The translations under genes were made by a program, and so were the position numbers. From contig NZ_JAHUTS010000009.1 of NCBI RefSeq assembly GCF_019209835.1, forward strand, positions 106,969 to 170,968: DNA of 64,000 bases, read 5' to 3'. The notes below the pieces were generated by a model. That model was not told the DNA's origin. It was given only the letters and a program-made list of their open reading frames with translations, and did not search any database. This document shows, one piece after another, positions 17,391-26,028 of the stretch. This stretch comes from Enterovibrio paralichthyis (GTDB lineage: Bacteria > Pseudomonadota > Gammaproteobacteria > Enterobacterales > Vibrionaceae). How positions within the stretch are numbered: the first letter of the stretch is position 1; each line of letters begins with the position of its first letter.

Positions 17391-18842
17391 TTAGCAGCCC
17401 GGACCGCAATCCAGGCAGTGCTTAATCATTTCAGGGCCAAGGTGCAGCTTGGCGTTCAGGTCACGCAGTGCAGTGCGGACGCCTTCTTCAATCACCGGAT
17501 GATAGAACGGCATGTCCAGCATCTGCGAAATCGTCATCTGATTCTGGTGTGCCCATGCCAGCAGGTGGGCAAGGTGCTCAGCATTTGGCCCCATCATTTC
17601 CGCGCCGAGGAAGCGGCCGGTGCCTTGCTCGCCATAGACATGCAGGATGCCTTTGTTGCGCAGCATGACACGTGAGCGTCCCTGGTTTTCAAACGACACC
17701 ACACCGGTTTCAAAACATCCGCATTTACCCAGACGTTCAGTGATTTCTTTGTAGCTTTCACCCACCATGGCGATTTGTGGATCAGAAAACACGGCAGCTA
17801 TTTTGCTGCGGCGAAGTCCGGCCCGGATATCCGGGAAGCGGCCTGCGTTGTCACCGGCAATGCGTCCCTGATCTGCCGCTTCGTGCAGCAGAGGGACTTG
17901 GTTGCTTGCATCACCCGAGATGAAAATCGAAGGCACACTGGTCTGCATGGTGTACGGGTCTGCGGTTGGTACGCCACGCGCATCAAGTTCGATATTGGTA
18001 TTTTCAATATCCAGCTTATCCACGTTTGGACGGCGGCCGGTTGCAGCGAGTACATAGTCCACTTCCATTCGCTGAGGTTGACCTTGTTTGTCGAGGTAGC
18101 GGATATGGACCTTGTCACCTTCGCGTACCATTTCCTCTACCTTGGCATCCGCATCAAGATAAAATTCTTCGCTGAATGCTTTGTCGGCGTATGCCATGAC
18201 TGTCGGGTCAGTCAATGGGCCTACCTGACCACCGACACCGAACACTTTCACATCGACACCAAGGCGGTGCAGAGACTGACCCAGCTCCAGACCTATAACA
18301 CCTGGGCCAAACACAGCGACAGATCCTGGTAAGTCATTCCACTCAAAGACGTCGTCGTTCACAATCAGGCGATCACCCAAATCATTCCAGGGTGCTGGCC
18401 AGGTTGGGCGCGAGCCAGTGGCAATCACAATGCGCTTGGCTTCAACGCGGATGTGGCCATCTACCACCAGGGTGTTGTTGTCGATGAACTTGGCATAGCC
18501 TGCGACTTTGTCTTGCGCCGGGATTTCATCCACGCCTTCGAGGACAAATCCGACAAAGCGATCACGCTCTCGCTTAACGCGATCCATCACTTCACGGCCG
18601 TTGATTTTGATCTCACCCTGAGGGTAGACACCGAAGCCCGGTGCTTTTTCAATGTGGTGAACGGCCTCCGCAGCAGCGATGAGCAGTTTTGACGGCATGC
18701 AGCCAACCCGGGCACAGGTGGTGCCATAAGGACCGCCTTCGATAATCACGACACTGTCAGTGTGCGCTTTCGCAGCGCGGTATGCGCCCAGACCTGCGGT
18801 ACCACCACCAATCACTGCTACGTCGACATTCAAGGTTTTCAT
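17391..18842 (-). CDS. Dihydrolipoamide dehydrogenase-like flavin disulfide reductase
   Basis: A 483-residue class I pyridine nucleotide-disulfide oxidoreductase. FAD-binding GGGTAGLGAYRAA is at residues 12-24. The redox disulfide is CARVGC (Cys43, Cys48), where lipoamide dehydrogenases usually have C-x-N-x-G-C. The NAD loop is GPGVIGLELGQSL, and the C-terminal interface holds HPVIEEGVRTAL with the catalytic His. The last nine residues form an added cysteine tail with Cys476, Cys479 and Cys483. It lies next to a peroxiredoxin-glutaredoxin gene and oxyR, as in V. cholerae, which suggests a role in thiol or peroxide defence. The lipoamide substrate is uncertain. The start at 18842 was preferred over an ATG at 18875. 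Confidence 0.85.
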   Translation of the reverse strand: MKTLNVDVAVIGGGTAGLGAYRAAKAHTDSVVIIEGGPYGTTCARVGCMPSKLLIAAAEAVHHIEKAPGFGVYPQGEIKINGREVMDRVKRERDRFVGFVLEGVDEIPAQDKVAGYAKFIDNNTLVVDGHIRVEAKRIVIATGSRPTWPAPWNDLGDRLIVNDDVFEWNDLPGSVAVFGPGVIGLELGQSLHRLGVDVKVFGVGGQVGPLTDPTVMAYADKAFSEEFYLDADAKVEEMVREGDKVHIRYLDKQGQPQRMEVDYVLAATGRRPNVDKLDIENTNIELDARGVPTADPYTMQTSVPSIFISGDASNQVPLLHEAADQGRIAGDNAGRFPDIRAGLRRSKIAAVFSDPQIAMVGESYKEITERLGKCGCFETGVVSFENQGRSRVMLRNKGILHVYGEQGTGRFLGAEMMGPNAEHLAHLLAWAHQNQMTISQMLDMPFYHPVIEEGVRTALRDLNAKLHLGPEMIKHCLDCGPGC

Positions 18843-18917
18843 TGTTGTTCTCCAATTCAATCCAGTTACCCACAACCTCAGGAAAAGTAAGGGCAGCCAA
18901 CGCTGCCCTGTTCGGTG

Positions 18918-19649
18918 TTATGCGAAGTATGCTTCCAAGTCGTCGCTGCCACCGATGTGCTTACCGCCAATGAATACCTGAGGAACGGTGTCGCGACCGC
19001 TGACTGCACGCAGGCTCACCGTGGTTGCATCCTGACCCAGTACAATTTCTTCAAACTGTAGCTTGTTGTCGATCAGCAGCTGTTTTGCTTTTGAACAGTA
19101 TGGACAACCTGGTTTGGTGAATACCGTAATTGATTCTTGCAGTTTGTGCTGTGGTGCTACATAAGCCAGCATGGTATCTGCATCCGACACTTTGAACGGG
19201 TCGCCTGGCTCGTTTGGTTCGATAAACATCTTCTGCACTACGCCGTCTTTCACCAGCATGCTGTAGCGCCATGAACGCTCACCAAAGCCCAAATCATCTT
19301 TCGCAACCGCCATCCCCATGCCGCGGGTAAACTCTGCGTTACCATCTGGAATGAAAGTGATGTTTTCTGCTTCCTGATCGGCTTTCCAGGCGTTCATCAC
19401 GAAGGTGTCGTTGACTGATACACAAAGGATGTCATCAACACCGTGCTCTTTGAACACTGAATACAGCTCGTTGTAGCGAGGCAGGTGGGTTGAAGAACAA
19501 GTTGGGGTGAAAGCACCTGGCAGACTGAAAACAACCACCGTTTTGCCTGCAAACAGTTCGTCGGTAGTCACGTTAACCCACGCATCGCCCTGACGGGTTG
19601 GGAAGGTAACGTTTGGTACTTTCTGACCTTCTTTGTTGATAAATTCCAT
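18918..19649 (-). CDS. Peroxiredoxin 5-glutaredoxin hybrid peroxidase
   Basis: A 243-residue fusion. Residues 1-165 are a Prx5-type peroxiredoxin with the peroxidatic Cys51 in SLPGAFTPTCSSTH. Residues 172-243 are a glutaredoxin with redox pair CPYC (Cys182, Cys185), VPQVFIGG and GGSDDLEAY. Such hybrids, known from Haemophilus and Vibrio, reduce peroxides with glutathione through their own glutaredoxin domain. The gene is divergent from oxyR with 146 bp between them, where candidate OxyR half-sites lie, so induction by peroxide is likely. The disulfide reductase gene follows 75 bp downstream on the same strand and may be co-transcribed. Confidence 0.93.
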   Translation of the reverse strand: MEFINKEGQKVPNVTFPTRQGDAWVNVTTDELFAGKTVVVFSLPGAFTPTCSSTHLPRYNELYSVFKEHGVDDILCVSVNDTFVMNAWKADQEAENITFIPDGNAEFTRGMGMAVAKDDLGFGERSWRYSMLVKDGVVQKMFIEPNEPGDPFKVSDADTMLAYVAPQHKLQESITVFTKPGCPYCSKAKQLLIDNKLQFEEIVLGQDATTVSLRAVSGRDTVPQVFIGGKHIGGSDDLEAYFA

Positions 19650-19736
19650 GGTAATACCCCTTAAGATTGATTGATTTATTAATTTTTTAACCCGGTGTTC
19701 CCGGTCGATGTGTGTATATTAGAGGGATTGGGGTGG

Positions 19737-19782
19737 ATAGATCTAATTGATTGGGTTTATCATTTTGATAAGTAATTCCTAT
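19737..19782. promoter_or_regulatory. Candidate OxyR binding region between prx and oxyR
   Basis: Two 15-bp elements resemble the OxyR half-site ATAGnTnnnAnCTAT: ATAGATCTAATTGAT (19737-19751) and ATAAGTAATTCCTAT (19768-19782), each matching about eight of ten fixed positions. An inner dyad TTATCATTTTGATAA (19757-19771) overlaps. The start-to-start distance is 31 bp rather than the 22 bp of the E. coli model, so the exact register is uncertain. Confidence 0.5.
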
Positions 19783-19795
19783 CAAAGGGGGCGGT

Positions 19796-20704
19796 GTGAA
19801 TATTCGCGATCTCGAATACCTGGTGGCTTTGTCTGAGCATCAGCATTTTCGCAAGGCGGCTGAGGCGTGCTTTGTCAGTCAGCCGACACTCAGTGGGCAA
19901 ATCCGGAAACTGGAAGATGAACTGGGCGTGGTGCTTTTGGAGCGCACCAGCCGCAAGGTACTCTTTACCGATGCCGGGATGCAACTGGTGCATCAGGCGC
20001 AAAAGATCCTGATGGAAGTGAAAGTGCTGGAAGAGATGGCAAGCCAGCAGGGTGAGGATATGTCTGGACCGCTGCATATCGGGTTTATCCCGACAGTGGG
20101 CCCTTATCTCCTGCCTCACATTGTGCCTGCAATTAAAAAGGCGTTTCCTGATTTGGAACTCTTCCTGCACGAGGCGCAAACCCACCAGTTGGTTCAGCAA
20201 TTGGAAGAAGGGAAGCTGGATTGCATTGTGTTGGCCTCGGTGAAAGAAACCGAACACTTTAAAGAGATCCCGCTTTACCTTGAGCCTATGCTGCTGGCGT
20301 TGCCGGAAGGGCACAAATGGGCGAAAGCCGAGTCGGTGCCGATGGAAGATCTCCACGGCGAGACCCTGTTGATGCTGGCGGATGGCCATTGCCTCCGTGA
20401 CCAGGCCATGGGCTTTTGTTTTGCTGCCGGGGCCAACGAGGATACCCGGTTCCGGGCGACCAGCCTGGAAACCCTGCGTAACATGGTGGCTGCTCAAACC
20501 GGGATCACCTTGCTGCCGAAACTTTCCGTTCCCAAAAGCATGCACCGTGATGGCGTGGTGTATGTGAAAGCCGTCGATCCTGAGCCGCAACGTCTGGTGA
20601 CACTTGATTACCGCCCCGGTTCACCGCTGCGTGCTCGCTACGAAAAACTGGCTGGCGTAATCGCCGAAGCAATGCAGGGCACCTGCAACCCCGCCGCGGC
20701 TTAA
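19796..20704 (+). CDS. oxyR: OxyR, peroxide-sensing LysR-type activator
   Basis: A 302-residue LysR-family regulator. The N-terminal winged helix reads MNIRDLEYLVALSEHQHFRK, with CFVSQPTLSGQIRKLE as the recognition region. The two redox cysteines fall exactly at Cys199 and Cys208 in GHCLRDQAMGFC, as in E. coli OxyR, where hydrogen peroxide joins them into a disulfide. The start is GTG at 19796, preceded by AAAGGGGGC. It faces away from the peroxiredoxin hybrid gene, its probable target, and ends at a terminator shared with convergent mrcA. Confidence 0.95.
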   Translation: MNIRDLEYLVALSEHQHFRKAAEACFVSQPTLSGQIRKLEDELGVVLLERTSRKVLFTDAGMQLVHQAQKILMEVKVLEEMASQQGEDMSGPLHIGFIPTVGPYLLPHIVPAIKKAFPDLELFLHEAQTHQLVQQLEEGKLDCIVLASVKETEHFKEIPLYLEPMLLALPEGHKWAKAESVPMEDLHGETLLMLADGHCLRDQAMGFCFAAGANEDTRFRATSLETLRNMVAAQTGITLLPKLSVPKSMHRDGVVYVKAVDPEPQRLVTLDYRPGSPLRARYEKLAGVIAEAMQGTCNPAAA

Positions 20705-20713
20705 AGGTAAAAG

Positions 20714-20736
20714 AAAGGCGCCATCCGGCGCCTTTG
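20714..20736. terminator. Bidirectional terminator between oxyR and mrcA
   Basis: Stem AAAGGCGCC/GGCGCCTTT with loop ATCC. T-rich tail on both sides, stronger leftward. Confidence 0.8.
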
Positions 20737-20751
20737 TTCATTTCAGGACAA

Positions 20752-23259
20752 TCAGAACAGCTCTTCGCCTTCTGATTCATAGATATTCCCGCTGGTGGCA
20801 GCGGATGAAACGTATTCTGTCGGCTCCGTGCCTTTCACGAAATACTCAAACATCGAGCTGGCATCGTCTTTACGGGTCAGCAGGCCTGTCGCTCTGTCGA
20901 TACGTACCTTCACGATATCAGCCGGGACGTCTTTACGTTGCTCTGGTACATCCACCAAGGCGTCGACCATAAAGTCTATCCAGGCTGGTTGCGCGGTTTT
21001 CGCGCCCGCTTCCGCGCCGGATACCTGTTCTTTATCCAGGTTGGCGTTGTAGGAGGTTCTGCCAAGCTCGCGTGAGTGGTCGTCAAAACCGACCCACACC
21101 GTGGCAACCAGACCCGGCGCAAAACCACTGTACCAGGTGTCCTTGGAGTCATTGGTTGTACCGGTTTTGCCGCCAATGTCACGACGGTTCAATGGTTTCT
21201 GTGCACGCCAGCCTGTACCGTTCCAGCCTGTACCCTGACGCCAGTCGCCACCACCCCAGATATTCGCTTCCATCATCTCGCGCACCAGAAACGCATTTTG
21301 TGCACTGATCACCTGTGGGGCAAACTCGGGTTCGTTTTCCATGTCGGCCGTTTGATCCAGCAGGTTTTCTTCTTCCTTCAGGTTGTCTGAATGCAGCTTG
21401 GAGCTGTTGTCGCAGTCGCTGCGACAGATAGTCTGCGGATGCGCGGTGTAAAGCGCCTCACCGAATGGGTTTTCAACCTTGCCTATGTAATAAGGCTTGA
21501 GGTAGTACCCGCCGTTAGCAAACACGCTGAAGCCCTGCGCCATTTCCATCGGGGTCAGGCTACCCGCACCCAGTGCAAGGGTTTCAGAGCGCGGAAGCTC
21601 GTCATTTTTAAATCCGAAACGGGTCAGGAAGTCGATGGTTTCATCCAGACCAACACGGCGCAACACGCGCACCGCCATCACGTTTTTGGACTGCGCCAGA
21701 CCGATACGGGCGCGGGTTGGACCACTGTATGTCGGTGGTGAGTTCTTCGGACGCCACGCGGTGCCTTGGCTGGAATCCCACTTGTTGATCGGGGCATCGT
21801 TAACCAGAGTTGCCAATGTCATGCCCTGATCCAGCGCTGCCGAGTAGATAAATGGCTTGATGCTGGAGCCGACCTGACGCACAGACTGGGTTGCACGGTT
21901 GAATTTGCTGTGAATGAAGTTAAACCCACCTACCAGCGCTTTAATCGCTCCGTTTTCCGGCGACATTGCCACCATGGCAGTGTTGGCATCCGGTACCTGG
22001 CTCAGGTGCCATGCTTCATTAACCTGGCGTACCCAAATTTGCTCGCCTGCAGCCAGAATATCTGCCGCCTGTTTAGGTGCAGGCCCCTGGCGGGTATCGG
22101 TTTTATAACGACGTGCCCATTTCATGCCATCCCACGGTAGGGTAGCAATCTGTCCGTCCTGAAGCTCAACCTCTGCCGTTTTGGCGTCCACTTTGATGAC
22201 TACCGCTGGTTTCAGTTCACCATAGGTCGGTTGGTTGTCCAGATGCTTTTGAATTTTCTCAGCGTCCCATGGTGCAGCGCCATCCTTCCATAGGGTCGCC
22301 ACTGCGCCACGGTAACCGTGTCGCTCGTCGTAACCCAGCAGGTTGTTGATCGCGGCTTTTTCCGCGGCCACCTGCAGCTGTGAATCAACAGTGGTGTATA
22401 CCTTAATGCCTGACTCGTAGACATCTTCGCCGTAATGCTCCACAGCCCATGCGCGCGCCATTTCGGCGATGTAAGGGGCGTTGAGCTCAATTTCCGCGCC
22501 GTGGTAGCGGGCAACGATGGGCTCAGCTTTGGCTTGCTCGTATTCAGAGCGGGTGATGTATCCCTCATCCAACATACGCTTCAGCACCACGTTACGGCGG
22601 TTAGTGGCGCGTTCTAGCGAATAGATAGGGTTCATGGTCGAGGGTGCTTTTGGCATACCGGCCAGGGTGGCGATTTCGCTTAAGGTCAGATCCTGCAAGT
22701 TCTTACCAAAATACACCTGCGCGGCAGCGCCGAAACCATAGGAGCGGTAACCCAGGAAAATCTTATTGACGTAAAGCGTCATGATTTCCTGTTTTGACAG
22801 CAGTTGCTCAATGTGGATAGCGATGAAAATCTCTTTGATTTTTCGCATGATCTTCTTCTCGTTGGAGAGGAAGAAGTTACGCGCCAACTGCTGGGTGATG
22901 GTGCTTGCACCCTGCTTGGCACTGCCCGACAGGGCAACAACGACCGCTGCACGGGTGATACCGATTGGGTCAATACCCGGGTGGTCGTAAAAACGGCTGT
23001 CTTCTGTTGCGATCAGCGCGTCGATCAAATCCTGCGGGATCTCTTCATAAGTCACCGGAATACGGCGCTTTTCACCGAACTGGGAAATCAGTTTGCCATC
23101 GGCGCTATACACCTGCATGGGGGTCTGCAGTTTCACGTCTTTCAGTGTGGCTACATCCGGCAATTCTGGTTTCACATACATGTAGAAACCAAAAATTGTA
23201 CCCACTCCAAGTAATATGCAAATTAATGCAAGAATAAGCAGTCGCTTAATGAACTTCAC
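20752..23259 (-). CDS. mrcA: Penicillin-binding protein 1A
   Basis: An 835-residue bifunctional peptidoglycan synthase anchored in the inner membrane. Residues 2-25 are the membrane anchor. The glycosyltransferase domain carries EDSRFYDHPGIDP, GASTITQQLARN and KIKEIFIAIHIE. The transpeptidase domain has the serine motif GSSIKPF, a SKN motif and KTGTTNDSKDTW. Length is close to E. coli PBP1a (850). I chose GTG at 23259 (MKFIKRLLIL), with GGGAAAC upstream, rather than an ATG at 23466 that adds 69 residues unlike the family. It is divergent from pilM, the usual arrangement in gammaproteobacteria. Confidence 0.95.
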   Translation of the reverse strand: MKFIKRLLILALICILLGVGTIFGFYMYVKPELPDVATLKDVKLQTPMQVYSADGKLISQFGEKRRIPVTYEEIPQDLIDALIATEDSRFYDHPGIDPIGITRAAVVVALSGSAKQGASTITQQLARNFFLSNEKKIMRKIKEIFIAIHIEQLLSKQEIMTLYVNKIFLGYRSYGFGAAAQVYFGKNLQDLTLSEIATLAGMPKAPSTMNPIYSLERATNRRNVVLKRMLDEGYITRSEYEQAKAEPIVARYHGAEIELNAPYIAEMARAWAVEHYGEDVYESGIKVYTTVDSQLQVAAEKAAINNLLGYDERHGYRGAVATLWKDGAAPWDAEKIQKHLDNQPTYGELKPAVVIKVDAKTAEVELQDGQIATLPWDGMKWARRYKTDTRQGPAPKQAADILAAGEQIWVRQVNEAWHLSQVPDANTAMVAMSPENGAIKALVGGFNFIHSKFNRATQSVRQVGSSIKPFIYSAALDQGMTLATLVNDAPINKWDSSQGTAWRPKNSPPTYSGPTRARIGLAQSKNVMAVRVLRRVGLDETIDFLTRFGFKNDELPRSETLALGAGSLTPMEMAQGFSVFANGGYYLKPYYIGKVENPFGEALYTAHPQTICRSDCDNSSKLHSDNLKEEENLLDQTADMENEPEFAPQVISAQNAFLVREMMEANIWGGGDWRQGTGWNGTGWRAQKPLNRRDIGGKTGTTNDSKDTWYSGFAPGLVATVWVGFDDHSRELGRTSYNANLDKEQVSGAEAGAKTAQPAWIDFMVDALVDVPEQRKDVPADIVKVRIDRATGLLTRKDDASSMFEYFVKGTEPTEYVSSAATSGNIYESEGEELF

Positions 23260-23405
23260 TTGATGTTTCCCGTAATTTTTATATCGCGTCGTTTCAACCT
23301 TTAGTGTCCGTAGTATAAAGAGAACTGAACAAAAAATAACGAATCTGCGGAGAGAACTTTCAAAAAAGTTACTTGATGCTGACTTTTTAGATGGTGGCAT
23401 TTTTG

Positions 23406-24344
23406 ATGTTCGGTGGAACAACGGCCATGGGGATCGACGTGGGCACGAAAACGGTGCGAGCGGCAATGATCCAAAGGCGTGGTAAAGCTTTAAAACTCCA
23501 GGCGTTGGTTGCTGCTCCCCGCGGCAACGGCTCGCTTGATGATGCGCTCAAGTCGGTAAAAAAACAGCTGCGAAAAGCCTGCAAGGCACCCTGGCAGTGG
23601 CCCAAGCATCAAATTATGGGCGTGCCGCAAAGCAACGTCGCTGTGAAACGTTTTCCGGCGTCTTTGGATATCCCGGAGCACGAGCAGTATGTGCAGGTTG
23701 GGCTTCAACTCTCTGAAAGTCTTGGCATCTCAATGGATGAGCTGCTGTATGACTACCGGGCGTTACCCGAAACCGAAGGCGTGGAGGTGTATGCCTGCCG
23801 TAAGCCGCTTATCGCCGACACCCTCAAAGGGTTGTCAGAAAACGGTTATAAGCTTTCGGTGATTGAGCTGCAGACACATGCATTGATGCGCCTCTACAGC
23901 CAGCATTCAGCATCGCGGCATAGCGGTGAAGTTTCCATGATGATCGATATTGGCGCAGAGCGCCTGCAGATCTGCCTTGGAAATGGTGAAGGTGGACAGT
24001 TCTACCGGGAGCTGGCTGCACCTTTTGATGGCATGGGACTGGTCACCGATGAAGCAAGGGAGAGGTATACGGAAACCCTGGCCGATACGGTGCAGCGTCA
24101 ATATCAGTTAGCTGCCACCCAGGTTCAAGGTGCGCCGGTCTCCTCTGTCTGGCTGTCGGGAGACAGCGCAGGAAAAATTGATATTTTCCAGCTTGAAAAG
24201 CTGCTGAACTGGCGTGTCAGGGCGCTGAATCCGCTTCAAGGACTGAGTTACTCCCCCAAACTGATAGATAAGCTTTCTGAGTCTACAGCGGCTTGGTCCA
24301 CGTCCATTGGCCTCGCATTGAGGGGAGTAGAAAGTGATCACTAA
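23406..24344 (+). CDS. pilM: PilM, type IV pilus assembly ATPase-like protein
   Basis: A 312-residue actin-fold protein of the type IV pilus inner-membrane platform. It starts with the nucleotide loop GIDVGTKTVRAAMIQ and later has DIGAERLQICLGNG as phosphate loop 2. PilM binds the N-terminal tail of PilN in the cytoplasm. The start is uncertain: an ATG at 23391 adds five residues, but ATG 23406 has GGTGG eight bases upstream. First gene of pilMNOPQ, each overlapping or nearly abutting the next. Its promoter lies in the 146 bp shared with mrcA. Confidence 0.88.
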   Translation: MFGGTTAMGIDVGTKTVRAAMIQRRGKALKLQALVAAPRGNGSLDDALKSVKKQLRKACKAPWQWPKHQIMGVPQSNVAVKRFPASLDIPEHEQYVQVGLQLSESLGISMDELLYDYRALPETEGVEVYACRKPLIADTLKGLSENGYKLSVIELQTHALMRLYSQHSASRHSGEVSMMIDIGAERLQICLGNGEGGQFYRELAAPFDGMGLVTDEARERYTETLADTVQRQYQLAATQVQGAPVSSVWLSGDSAGKIDIFQLEKLLNWRVRALNPLQGLSYSPKLIDKLSESTAAWSTSIGLALRGVESDH

Positions 24345-24921
24345 TATCAACTTGCTTCCCTGGCGCGAAATGTCACGCCAGGCGACGCGTCAGCGGTTTT
24401 TTAACAAAGCCGGTTTTGCTCTGGTTCTGGTGATGCTGGCGACTGGCGGTGCCTATTCGTTTGTTGATTGGCAACTGAGCAAGCAAGAAGCACGGAATGC
24501 CCGGATTCAACAGGAAATAGATGCGTTAAACGTCACCTTGAAAGATTTTGCCCGCCGCGAAGTCGAGCGGGACGAGCTTCATCGCCGTCTCATGCTGGTG
24601 AACTCACTGCAGAAACAACGCAATAACTCCACGTTGTTGTTCAACCTGTTGCCTCAAGTGACACCGGACGGTGTGGTGTTGGACAGAGTGACATTGACCA
24701 AAGGCAAGGTCGCTATCGAAGGGCGCAGTCGTGACAATGCCAAGCTGGCCAGCCTACTGGCCTTGCTGGAAGGCGACAACGGAGCCTCGAATGTGCAAAT
24801 CCATTCCATTATCAATGATGCAGGCAGCCCTGCGATGGTCGCCAAGAGTTTCCGGGCTACGTTCGACTTAAACGGTTATATCGTTCCCGAATTGCCGAAG
24901 GAGCAAGAAAATGGCCGCTGA
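24334..24921 (+). CDS. pilN: PilN, type IV pilus inner-membrane alignment protein
   Basis: A 195-residue bitopic protein. The first residues INLLPWRE form the conserved PilM-binding motif. A single membrane helix follows at about residues 24-44, then a coiled coil and a periplasmic ferredoxin-like domain. The start is GTG at 24334 behind AGGGGAG, and it overlaps pilM by 11 bp and pilO by 11 bp. PilN and PilO form the heterodimer linking the motor to the secretin. Confidence 0.92.
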   Translation: MITNINLLPWREMSRQATRQRFFNKAGFALVLVMLATGGAYSFVDWQLSKQEARNARIQQEIDALNVTLKDFARREVERDELHRRLMLVNSLQKQRNNSTLLFNLLPQVTPDGVVLDRVTLTKGKVAIEGRSRDNAKLASLLALLEGDNGASNVQIHSIINDAGSPAMVAKSFRATFDLNGYIVPELPKEQENGR

Positions 24922-25504
24922 TTGGCGTGACTGGGAGATTGATGAAATACCTGAATGGCAGGCTGCTGCACAAAACGTGCTGCTGTTTGTTATTGGCTCG
25001 CTGGTGTTAGTGGGGATGTTGTTTCTGCTGATATTACCGTTGAAACAGGATGTGGATTTGGCCAAACAGGAAGAAAGTCTGCTTCGCACCCAGTTCCGGA
25101 TCAAGGCGGAGCAGGTTGCCGCGCTGCCCGATGTCGATGAACAGGTCGAGGAGCTGAAACGTTTCTATGCTCACCTGACCCAGCAACTCCCTGCGGAGGA
25201 TGAACTGGCGTTGCTTCTGGCTGGCATTAACGATACGGGCCTTCAATACAATCTGAACTTTGAAAAATTGAACTGGAAGAAAGGCCAGAATATTGGCTGG
25301 TTGCATCAGGTTCCGCTGGATATTGAACTGACTGGAGCATATGGAGACATGGGGCAGTTTTCAGCGGCTTTGGCGAGAATGCCCCGTATCGTGACCCTGC
25401 AGGATTTCACCTTACAGCGCAAAACCGATGACAGCGATACCTTGCGCCTGGCCGTTGAAGCGCACACTTACCGCTATGAAAAACCGCAGGAGGTGACGCA
25501 ATGA
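24911..25504 (+). CDS. pilO: PilO, type IV pilus inner-membrane alignment protein
   Basis: A 197-residue bitopic protein. It has a cytoplasmic N-terminus (DWRDWEIDEIPEWQ), a membrane helix at about residues 21-42, a coiled coil and a periplasmic PilO domain (QLPAEDELALLLAGINDTG, VPLDIELTGAYGDMGQF). It pairs with PilN and contacts PilP. Coupled by overlap to pilN (11 bp) and pilP (4 bp). Confidence 0.93.
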   Translation: MAADWRDWEIDEIPEWQAAAQNVLLFVIGSLVLVGMLFLLILPLKQDVDLAKQEESLLRTQFRIKAEQVAALPDVDEQVEELKRFYAHLTQQLPAEDELALLLAGINDTGLQYNLNFEKLNWKKGQNIGWLHQVPLDIELTGAYGDMGQFSAALARMPRIVTLQDFTLQRKTDDSDTLRLAVEAHTYRYEKPQEVTQ

Positions 25505-26016
25505 ACCTGTGGCGGATTTTGCCTTTCACCCTGCTGTTGAGTGGGTGTTGGCAGCACGGCCAACAGCAGGATTTGGAGCGTTTTATTGTCCAGACCTATG
25601 CTGCGGCAAAAGTGACGGCGACACCATTGCCTCCTGAACCGACGTATTTCCCGATGGCATTTTCACCGAGCCTTGACACCGATCCTTTTGTGTTGCCGGT
25701 GGCGACCGAAACGGAACAACTTGCGCAAGGGGATTGTTGGCAGCCGGAAAACTTGCCGGGTAAAGATCTGTTGGAAAGCTATGAGCTCTCCTCTTTGGCT
25801 TTCAAGGGTGTTATCGGTCTGCCAGGCAGCTATTGGGCACTGGTTGAAGCGCCGGACACTTCTATTCACCGTGTGGGCGTTGGACGCGTTCTGGGTAACA
25901 ACCGAGGACGGGTAGACAGCATCAGTCAACACACACTCTCTATCACTGAACATTTGCCGGACGGTTTGGGTTGCTGGCAGGTGCGAAACGTCAGATTGGC
26001 TCTGAATAACAACTAA
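25501..26016 (+). CDS. pilP: PilP, type IV pilus lipoprotein
   Basis: A 171-residue lipoprotein. The lipobox LLSGC places the acylated cysteine at residue 16. The C-terminal HR-like domain has FKGVIGLPGSYWALVEAPD, VGVGRVLGNNRGRVDSIS and GCWQVR. PilP connects PilNO to the outer-membrane secretin PilQ. The ATG overlaps the pilO stop. Confidence 0.93.
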   Translation: MNLWRILPFTLLLSGCWQHGQQQDLERFIVQTYAAAKVTATPLPPEPTYFPMAFSPSLDTDPFVLPVATETEQLAQGDCWQPENLPGKDLLESYELSSLAFKGVIGLPGSYWALVEAPDTSIHRVGVGRVLGNNRGRVDSISQHTLSITEHLPDGLGCWQVRNVRLALNNN

Positions 26017-26028
26017 AAAGGAAACATC

